Assembly (NCBI GenBank): GCA_027972325.1
Contig: JAPMOS010000009.1
Location: forward strand, 132,501-165,000
Source of the DNA: Paratrimastix pyriformis
Taxonomy: Eukaryota; Preaxostyla; Paratrimastigidae
Reading direction: 5' to 3'
DNA: 32,500 nt
The notes beneath the pieces were generated by a model. The model had not been told where the DNA came from. It made no database searches and saw nothing but the letters and a program-made list of their open reading frames with translations. The translations under genes and the position numbers were made by a program. Below are positions 1-18,798 of the stretch, one piece after another. The stretch's first letter is position 1; each line of letters opens with the position of its first letter.

Positions 1-9410
<9,410 letters not shown>

Positions 9411-9570
9411 CCCCGTTCAAACCACAATTCAAATTTGGCACTTTCCGAGACAAGCATGGGATAGTCTGCAGCCGAGGGGAGGTGAAGATGACCGCTCAAA
9501 GTCAAAAATCAAAAAATGAACCGAATAAAACATGCTGATCAGAAAAGAAATAAGAACGCACACTACGATG

Positions 9571-10913
9571 TCACCTCTTCTTCAACCTCTTGAGCTGTTC
9601 GCAGCTCGGCATCTTCTGAGCCGCTTTCTGTGCAGCCTTCTCGCGTTCCTGGGGGGAGAGTTTCTTGTCAGTGAGGGCAGCGTCGATGCTTGCACTCAAG
9701 TTTTGACGTTCCCTCTCGCACTTGGTCTGCATTGTTTTGCGGAAATGGTCCTCGGCTGGAGATGGCGCGGTTGAGATGAAGAAGGGTAGAGTTGACGACT
9801 CAGACCGTAATTGTCGAATTCGGGACCTGACGAACGGGACCAAGGACTGTTCAATTGGTTGTTGATCATGGGAGAAACCCAGTAGTCAACCCGTGAAGGC
9901 TAGATGGCGGACGCCCGTGCAAGATCCAAAGAGGATGAGGCCGAGATGAGGAGTTTGGGCAACAGACGAACAGACCCAGGTGGTGCGCTTCACGGAATGG
10001 AAGCGGTTTTTCTCGAAGGAGATCATGTCTTCCATCGATGAGGAGGGGTAGGAGGAGTAGCGAGAGGAGGAGGAAGAACCCCGGGAGGAGAAGAGGGTGG
10101 GGAGAAGCAGAAGAAAGCCCAGAACCAAAAGCAGGGGCATCAAGTGGCCGAAGGAGGAACGCACTGGGACTTGACCTAGACGGAGATGGCGGAGGGAGAG
10201 ATGGAAGAGGTGAGGGTGACGAGGCGGTGATGTTGGCGGGAAGGGGGGATGGATGGCAGGGGGACACAGACCCCCAGCTGATCGCCTCCTGACGTTGTTC
10301 AAAACCGTGAACAAGTCCGGGTTCTCTGGGTGGAGGGGAGAGGAGGAATTGTGGGTGGGTGGGTCGCGCCGAGGACAAGCAAACCTTCGTCATCGTCCGG
10401 CTGCATTCCTTGGAACATGAAAAACATTCTGCGAAAGAGCTCTTCCTCAGTCATGGGTTGTTGCGCCCGGGGGTGCTGAGGGACAGGCTGAGGCCGATGG
10501 AATGCCGGAATTGAAATACAAAAGAGTCGCGGAGAGGGACGACAGACACGTTGTTGGGGAGGTCCATCGGGACCCCACTTGTCGTATTCGGCCTTCTCTT
10601 GCTCATTTGTCAGGGTTGACGCAGCCCGCGACACGGCTTTAAAAGCCTCGGTGGCATTTTCTGCTTTGCATTTGTCCGGGTGCAGCTTCAGGGCAAGCTG
10701 GCAAAAAGCGACATGAAGCGAGTGACATCGGAGTGCGTGCAAGCTGACCTTGCGATATGCCTTCGTAATTTCCGCCTCGGTCGCTGTGCGAGGAATCCCC
10801 AAAATATCATAATAGTCCTTGGTTCGGAGAATTCTCCGAATTTCCGAATCAATATTGATCGGAGATCCGGAGGGCGACGCGGCCGGCGGAACTCCTGCAC
10901 CACGACGCTGCAT
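9571..10913 (-). CDS. DnaJ (Hsp40) of the DNAJB12/DNAJB14 type, J domain plus DUF1977
   Basis: This is a predicted ER-anchored co-chaperone that stimulates Hsp70 in membrane-protein quality control. Exons 10913-10749, 10697-10548, 10487-10385, 10325-10272, 10163-9976, 9825-9805 and 9750-9571 join into a closed frame of 286 residues. Residues 33-100 form the J domain: KDYYDILGIPR, then KAYRK|LALKLHPDKCKAENA with the HPD motif, then EAFKAV and KAEYDKWGPD. A Met/Phe-rich linker follows (EEELFRRMFFMFQGM). Next is one transmembrane helix (LMPLLLVLGFLLLLPTLF), then the C-terminal DUF1977 region ending MPSCEQLKRL, which resembles the PSC-x-x-L end of DNAJB12. The protein is shorter than the human one (about 375 residues), mainly because it lacks an N-terminal segment. 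An upstream exon in 10914-11200 cannot be excluded. The family is certain from the J domain; the subfamily is inferred from the membrane segment and the C terminus. Confidence 0.85.
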
Positions 10914-11225
10914 TTCTTCCCCCGGCGTGCTTGCCCATCAATCAAATTTGGGTTCCTCGTGTTTGTGGGGCTCACTTCAGACTGTAGCTTTAGCCATCGT
11001 GTGAGTTGTTGCAGAAAAGTGTTCCTTCGGTTCATGATCATCATCGGAGGAACTCGGAGATCTTTGATCTCTTCGGACAAGGCGCCACCTCCCCCCCCTC
11101 CCTCCCTCCCTCCCTCCTTTCTCAGTACCTTTGCTCCACACACACGACAGAAACCGAGGCACAACCCCGCACTCCTCCAGTTTCGATTCAACGCCATTCT
11201 TTCTGGATTGAGGAAGGACGATCCC
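10914..11225. other. Intergenic stretch between the DnaJ and phosphatase genes
   Basis: The stretch holds a pyrimidine tract on the plus strand (about 11087-11120, repeats of CCCT). On the minus strand there is an open frame with an ATG near 11195 and GTACTG and GTGAGC donor-like sites. It could be a 5' leader or an upstream exon of the DnaJ gene, but it matches no protein I know. Confidence 0.4.
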
Positions 11226-12610
11226 CTACGACTCCCCAAGCTTCCACAGCAGCTTGAGGAACCCCTCGTTCGGCTTGATGCACGGCCGCCGCATCCGGAC
11301 GTGGTTCCAGGCATCTGTGACTGTCGGGAATCGATCCCGGTGCCTTAGGAACAGGTATGCCACCACAACAGTGGGGCTCCGGGAAAGACCTCGTTCACAG
11401 TGCACGTAGACGGCAGTGCGGGTGCGGGGGGAGGCGACGGTGGATCCATCCCGGGGAATAGCGACCGTTGCAGTCGCAGTTGCCGCAGCAGAGGGAGGGG
11501 TGAGGTCGACCGGGGTGGTGGAGGCGGGGGCAGCGGCCGGGGTGGTTGTGGAGACCGGGGTGGTGGAGGCCGGGGTGGTGGAGACTGTCCGACCCAGGGC
11601 AGCATCGAGGAAATCGAAGGCCACTTGGAAGAACTGGGAGATGTCGCACAGCGGATGGTCGGTGATCTCCAGCTGCAGGTAGGTCAGCCGGGGGTCCTTC
11701 CGCTTGTTGGGCGACTTGGGGGGGGGGGGGGGGGGGAGGAATGAGAAAATGTCCATCTTCCCCCCCCCCCCCCCCCGCCCCAAGAGGGAGAACCCCCCGA
11801 TCATCACAGACTGTGCACACGTTCAAGATGTGGCTGACCCCCATTTGGGCGAGCTTGGCGGGCTGCTCGGCGATCGTGCGGGGACCCTGTGTGGGGTTGC
11901 AGGGCACAGGGATGTCATGAAAGTGCCGATTCAACCCATGGGGCGGACAGACCAAGAACAGTTCCCCATCCAAGATTTCACTGGGGTCATCTAAACAACG
12001 ACTGTGTGTGGAGTGCACCCAGGGGTGATACAGACCAGGGCAATAAACAAGTTCCACCGCCGGGTTGATAACCAGATCCCGGGGGAAGGTGCGAGGGTGG
12101 AGGGAGAGACACTTTGTCAGATCAACCGTCTTGATGTGTTTCAGGTCATCAAATGAGGCGGGGAGCGTCCTGAGCTTTTGTGAACCTGTTTTGGGGTGAT
12201 GACCTGCGGTGGGTTGTTGGGTGGGCAGACGGACAGGCGAAAGAGATTACCTCAAGTGCCGGAAACGCGTGGAAAAAATCCTCGGGGAGGCACGCGATGT
12301 CTGTGTTTTCCATAAGGAGGACGAGACAATGGGGCATCAGATTGGGTGGGTGCACCACCTTGGTGAGCAGATTTCGGGAGAGGTCGAGCTGATCCAGGTT
12401 TGGAAAGAGAGCGATCAATTTTTGTGGGATCCCTTCAAAGTCATTGCGAGAGAGGTCTAATTGCCGAATCTCGGCCCGAATCTCGGGTGTCGACTCGGCA
12501 AGGATAGCATCGCAGAAGGCATCAATCTCGTTTTCCCTATTAAACATACGCCCTCGTAACAGGCACGATTCTCGAAGAAGAGATGTCCGAACAATCGTGG
12601 TCGGGTCCAT
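11226..12610 (-). CDS. Leucine-rich-repeat / dual-specificity phosphatase fusion protein
   Basis: Exons 12610-12251, 12174-11812 and 11714-11226 give 403 residues. The N-terminal half has LRR units ([50 protein letters not shown]). The C-terminal half is a DUSP-type phosphatase: the start of the core reads [10 protein letters not shown], and the catalytic P-loop is HCERGLSRS (HCx5R, Cys nucleophile and Arg intact). The general-acid Asp probably lies in the [11 protein letters not shown] segment. The end reads [20 protein letters not shown], as in active DUSPs. A 50-60 residue Thr/Pro/Ala-rich insert sits just before the P-loop. LRR-phosphatase fusions are known in protists, and the substrate cannot be read from sequence. 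The start ATG at 12610 ([10 protein letters not shown]) is the first in frame that gives a sensible protein. Intron 2 (11811-11715) contains complementary G and C runs. Confidence 0.85.
11715..11811 (-). repeat. Intron with complementary G and C runs
   Basis: The phosphatase intron carries a long G run (about 11719-11737) and a long C run (about 11760-11776) bounded by CTTGGGG and CCCCAAG, so it can form one long hairpin. The acceptor is CCCAAG. Confidence 0.8.
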
Positions 12611-12813
12611 GACAGAGAAACACGAAAATTTGGCACTCCGCCGAGAAGAGTGACAGACTCCCAATGGGCGAGAGCCACTTCCGGGAGCGCGACAAGTATT
12701 TGTTGGAGCGCCCCAGTCCCATCTGAGCATGTGGGGATGCGATTATAATTATTGCAAGGCCGCGTTATTGCTGGTGGTCTCTGTGCAAAGGGATGAGGCG
12801 AGAGCGTGGCCGA

Positions 12814-13772
12814 TTATCCTGAGCAACAGGTCTTTTTTGGGGGCGGTGGCGGATGGTTTGTTCGCCGGAGGATCACAGGGGCAACAGGAAGCTGCTGCTG
12901 ACGCATGTCCTCGAGAGACTCCCGAAGGCTTCGTTTGAGAAGGCAGGCGGCAACGCGATCAAAGAGAGCATTGACGTTGAGCCCTGATGCAAATGAATTC
13001 AATGGGATGCGTGTTCGGTTAAAAAAAGCGATTGATGATCCGAAATATGAGGACAAACCAGTCTTGGCAGAGGTCTCCCAGTACTCGGCACCCATCTCTT
13101 GGGCAACCTCGCGAGCTCGTCTTTGGAGATTTTCATCCTGTGGCTCATAGTACCAAGAAGAAATATCCGAGTTATCGCAGACCACGTCACTCTCCATCTT
13201 GCACGCCACGACGAAAATGAGGCAATCACGAACGCCTTCGGCCCTGAGTTGCTTCAACCATTCAAATGTTTGCGTAATTGAGTTTTCTCGGTCGAAAGAA
13301 AAGGCAATGATGACGGCACTGGAATCCCGGTAGTACGCAGAAGTGAGAGAACGGAATCTCTCCTGGCCTGCGGTATCCCAACTGTAGTGGTTCGGGGATC
13401 GAGCCAGTGCGGGAATCGAAAACGCAGACATTGCGAGAGTGAGTTTGCAACTCGGTAACCGCGGGAAAATGACTGGTCTTGTGTAGAATGAGACCCCGAT
13501 AGTTGCTTTGTAGTTCTCTGTCCAAAAGTCCTCAAGATATCTTTGGACCAAGGACGTTTTCCCGACGAAAGCATCTCCCAGGAGAATCATCTTGGAGGTA
13601 TACTCTTGCTCACCAGAGGAGAGTTGAGTAAGGAGGGTATTCGCCTCAGCGGCCCATTCACCGGTCCTAAAATTGACGTTCTTTGAAACAGCATCAAAAA
13701 ATATACAGACACATCGCGGGGTATTCCCGAGGGACCCGGAATCAGATCAACGATGCGAGGCTGTTTCGCCAT
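12814..13772 (-). CDS. Rab-family small GTPase
   Basis: This is a predicted vesicle-trafficking GTPase. Exons 13772-13713, 13680-13430, 13381-13183, 13137-13059 and 12983-12814 close into 252 residues. G-box motifs are visible: GDAFVGKTS (P-loop, G1), an effector loop with YKATIGVSFYT (G2 Thr), WDTAGQERFRS (G3) and ETSAKTG (G5). The G4 box is degenerate: VACKMESD stands where NKxD is expected, so guanine specificity may be relaxed. An N-terminal extension of about 50 residues precedes the G domain. The C terminus ends in a proline run and KKTCCSG, a CCxx double-cysteine prenylation signal like that of Rab5. The subfamily is unclear, with the closest feel to the Rab5/Rab6 groups. The first intron is only 32 nt (13712-13681), and introns 2 and 3 both start GTCTGCG. 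Confidence 0.9.
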
Positions 13773-14063
13773 TCCGAAACAGTATCTACAGCCCCTGATT
13801 AAACATCCACAATCCGGAATTTCTGAGCCGGCGGGAGCCAGTAAGTCAGCTTCGTGTGAGGCTAACTAAGGAAATGCCACAAAGGGTTTTATCCCCCCAA
13901 TTCCTCCTCGCATCATCACCCCCGATAGGCTTCGCCACGGCATCGCACAACTGTCTTTACACCTGCCCGACGCAAGCGGGCGCGAGTTCTGGACACGAGT
14001 TGATTTGATTCCCTCTGAAAGGAGAGGAAATGTGCCTTCGTCTCTTTCCAATTCCGCAAATGC

Positions 14064-17000
14064 TTACTGCTGCTGGAGTTGCTCTTTGAGGATATCTGCA
14101 TCGCGGGCGTCTTCCCGGGCGATCTGGGCGAGCTGCTCGATGCCGACCGACTGCTCCTGGAGAATCTGTGAAACACAACACCCAGCGCAAAAAAACACAA
14201 CAACAGAAGCAGGGTGAGAATGATGAAGAAGCATGGCCTTCACCCCGTCATCCCGGAACCCCCGGAACAACACGAGACGACAGCCCATGCAGGGGTCCCA
14301 CGCGGGAACGACGCGGGTGGATGCGGGCGGTGGATATACCGGAACCCCTCCGACCTTGTGCATGTGGGCTGTCGTATCGTCGTTCAGGCCGACGGCAAGC
14401 GAGTTGGCCTCAGCGGGCGCACTCCGATGCATCCGCTCCAAGAGAGGCTCTGTCACCCCCAAGAAGAAATGATGATTGATGATGCTGATTGGATGATGCT
14501 GATTGGATGATGCTGATTGGATGATGCTGATTGGATGCTGATTGGATGCTGATTGGATGCTGATTGGATGCTGATTGGATGCTGATTGGATGCTGATTGG
14601 ATGCTGATTGGATGCTGATTGGATGCTGATTGGATGCTGATTGGATGATGATTGGATGATGATGACGATTGTTGATGACGATTGGCTGATGATGACAGAT
14701 CTCCAGCCACAGCCACGCAGACACAGACCACCCGCCACGGACAGAGCTCATGGGGGCGACACACAAACACAACACGCAAACACACCACAGGACACGGACC
14801 GAGCTCGTTGAGGGTCGCCTTGAATTTGGTGGGCCGGTTAAGCTCGGCCTGAATGGCCTCGAGTTTGTTTCGTAAGCTGCACTCGTCTGAGGACAGCCCA
14901 CGGCGGCCCGCCCCGTGGAGTACCTCGAGCTTCTTCATCACCTGCCATGTGTGTGGTGAGATGAGGGGGATGAGTTTTTGTGTCATGTGTGTGTCATGTG
15001 TCATACGCGTGTCAAGTGTGTGTGTGTGGAGGAAAGAAGGAAAGAAGTCACGGGAAAACAAAAACCAGAGAGGTAGAAGAGACGTGTGTCCTGTGTGTCA
15101 TCACGAAGCGGACCGAGGTGAGCATCTGGCCGAGTTTGGTGTGCTCGTTCCTGTGCTCCCTCTGATGTGTCATGTGTGTCATGTCAAATTCAGTCATATG
15201 TGTGATGCGCGTCATGTGTCATGTCATCATGTGTCATGTGTCATGTGTGTCACGAAGCGGACCGAGATGAGCAGCTGCCCGACAGGTGTTTATCTGTGTC
15301 AAATGTGTCATATTCAGTCATCTGTGTCGTCGTCTGTGTCATGTGTCATGTGTCATGTGTCATGATGTGTCATGATGTCATGATGTGTCATGATGTGTCA
15401 TGATGTGTCATGATGTGTCATGATGTGTCATGATGTGTCATGATGTGTCATGATGTGTCATGATGTGTCATGATGTGTCATGATGTGTCATGATGTGTCA
15501 CGATGTGTCATGATGTGTCATGATGTGTCGTGTGTCATGTGTCGTGTGTCATGTGTCGTGTGTCATGTGTCATGTGTCATATGTCATGTGTCATCATGAT
15601 GTGTCATGTGTCATGTGTCATGTGTCATGCGTCATGTGTCATGTGTCATGTGTCATGTGTCATGTGTCATGTGTCATGTGTCATGTGTCATGTCATGTGT
15701 CGTGTGTCGTGTGTCATGTGTGTGTCATCACGAAGCGGACCGAGATGAGCATCTGGCCGAGTTTGGTGTGTTCGTTCCTGTGCTCCTCCAGTCGCTGCTT
15801 GATCGAGAGCTCGTGATGCTGCTGCAGCTTCGCCAGTTCCTCCTCGTACTCCTGATGAATGGGGGTAAGACAGAGAGACAGTGGAGAGTCAGTCAAGATG
15901 AAGATTTTCGAGTGGGTGGGCGATTGAAGACGGGGTCAGAGAGACAACCAGATCAGCAGCAGGCTTCCAACCGAGAAATTATCGCGTCTCCTCGAAATTA
16001 ATTCGATCGGATGTTTAATGTGGTCTGTACTGCGACATGATGGAGCTGTCTCTCAGTTCGTGATGCTGCTGACAGTTCCTCCTCGTACTCCTGATGGATG
16101 TGGGGTCAGGGAGACAGGGCAGTTGGGGGGGGGGGGGGGGGGGGGGTGATGAAGACGGGGTCATCGGACTCCTAATGGATGTGGGGGGTCAGGGAGACGA
16201 CAGTTCCTCCTCGGACTCCTGATGGATGCGGGGTTCCAAGAACACAGACACACAGACACACAGACACAGACACACAGACACACAGACGCACAGACGCACA
16301 GAGACACACACAGACACACACAGACACACACAGACACACACAGACACACACAGACACACACAGACACACACAGACACACACAGACACACACAGACACACA
16401 CAGACACACACAGACACACACAGACACACACAGACACACACAGACACACACAAAAGAGGGAAGAGAGACACCGCAAGAAATGTAGGCACAGTCCACGAGG
16501 GAAGCGCCATAGTCAAGCAGTGTCCACCAAGCCAACATACGCAAGCAGGCGGCAGCGAACAAGGGTCAGTCAATGGCAAAGCGCTCAGGCGGAAGAGCAC
16601 GTCAACATCCGAGACCGGAAATCAGGACCCACAAGGGATCCGTCACATGGTGTGGATGGACAGCTCACGCTCTCACCACATCGCACGGCAGCAGCATGTG
16701 TCGCGCCAAAGGGGTCCCCGACACAGGCAAGACAAGGGGCAATCGGAGCATATGACACAGACCTTTTCGATTGGGTGCGCAAGTAGAATGTCGATGGCGA
16801 GCATCGACGACGGACGGGACGGGACGGCAACGAACGGGAAAAGACACACACAGACACACACAGACACACACAGACACACACAGACACACACAGACACACA
16901 CAGACACACAGACACACACAGACACACAGACACACAGACACACACAGACACACACAGACACACACAGACACACACAGACACACACAGACACACACAGACA

Positions 17001-18217
17001 CACACACACACACACAGACACACGGACACACAGACACACAGACACACACAGACACACACAGCACACCGACCTCCAACCGGGTCTGGATGGCCTCGTTCCG
17101 CGCGCAAATTTAAAAAGAGGGAGGAAGGACATCGCAAGAAGTATCGGCACAGTCCACGAGGGAAGCGCCCTTAGTCAAGCAGTGTCCACCAGGCCAACAT
17201 AGGCAAGCAGGCAGCAGCGAACAAGGGTCGGACAGGACACAAACACACACAGCATACCGACCTTCAACCGGGTCTGGATGGCCTCGTTCCGCGCGGCCTG
17301 CTGTTCCACACGTTGCTTCATCTCCTTGAAGGTAAACAGCAACGTCGGGGCAAAGCTGCACGGGTGGGTGGGGGGGGAGTCAGACGAGGGTTGTCAGGGG
17401 TTGCGCTGGATGGCCCGCCCGCTCCGCGGACGGACAGCACAGACACAGACACAGATACCCACAATCAGACTGACACATAGCCAGCACAGACACAGATACC
17501 ACAATCAGCCGACGGACGCTCTGGGGTTGGAAGTGTGCTGCTGGATGGCTCGAACGCCCCCGCGGACAGACAGACAGCACAGACAGACAGAGAGCACAGG
17601 CAGCACACAGACACAGACACAGACAGACAGCACAGACACAGACAGAGAGCACAGGCAGCACACAGACACAGACACAGAGACAGAGAGCACAGGCACAGAC
17701 AGAGAGCACAGGCAGCACACAGACACAGACAGACAGACAGCCACCGCACAGGCACAGACACACAGACAGCACAGACAACACAACACAATCAGAACAGACG
17801 CTCCGAGATTTGGGTTGTGTTGGATGGCCGCCCGATCCGCAGACACAGACAGCACCGCAGGATCCGACGACGGACACAAAAAGAGACACACAGACAGTAC
17901 ACACACGCAGGCACCACAACCAGACGACGGACGCTCCAGACACACAGAAACACAGAGGCAGAGAGACAGACGCTCTGGAGTTGGGGTTGTGTTGGATGGC
18001 CGCTCGCATCCATGCGCTGAGCTGCTCCGCAACGGCCGGGTTCATGGGCTGCTGGGCCGTGGGCCGGGATACCCCTGTGGGATTGGTGATGATGATGATG
18101 ATGATTGGATGATGATGATGATGATGATGATTGGATGATGATGATGATGATTGGATGATGATGATGATTGGATGATGATTGGATGCTGCTGCTGCTGCTG
18201 TTGCTACTACTGTTACT

Positions 18218-18248
<31 letters not shown>

Positions 18249-18581
18249 ATGACTGGATGAGAAATGTAACGGCGCATGAGGATTGAATGATGATGAAACG
18301 GCCGCCGTGTGGGTGATGGGTAGGTGGGAGCAAGGAGACCACAGGTTCCCCAAACCTGGGGTACTGGTGGGAGCGGGTGTGTGTGTGTGTGGGGGGGGGG
18401 GGGAGGATAGAGACCTGGGGGCAGGTTGGTCAAGGGAAATAATTAAACACGTCCTGTGGCGGGATCATGGCCAGTGCTTGTGGGGCACCACATTGTAGAA
18501 GATTGCCTGTGGGGACCCCAAGGGGAGAGAGCGTTGGGTGGGTTGGTGATGATTGGATTAATGATGGCTGGATGATGATGG

Positions 18582-18635
<54 letters not shown>

Positions 18636-18668
18636 GATGATGACTGGATGATGATGACTGGATGATGA

Positions 18669-18700
<32 letters not shown>

Positions 18701-18715
18701 CGGGGAATGAGAAGA

Positions 18716-18798
<83 letters not shown>

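Larger units (their letters stand above)
14975..15725 (+). repeat. TGTGTCA-type minisatellites
   Basis: The arrays are GTGTCAT and TGATGTGTCA (10 bp, clearest at 15360-15530). Within them lie two copies of the NUP54 exon edge (15102-15161 and 15251-15285). Confidence 0.9.

Noticed and set aside
10688-11314. Open frame of 208 residues on the minus strand before the DnaJ gene
   Set aside because: It overlaps the DnaJ exon in the wrong frame and shows no family motif; at most a small part may be a leader exon.
13851-13872. GTGAGGCTAACTAAGG resembling the end of the 33-bp inverted repeat
   Set aside because: Only about 15 bases match and the hairpin is missing, so it could be chance.
16172-17174. 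His-Thr-Asp and Cys-Val-Ser repeat frames
   Set aside because: These are readings of the CACAGACA arrays in a NUP54 intron.
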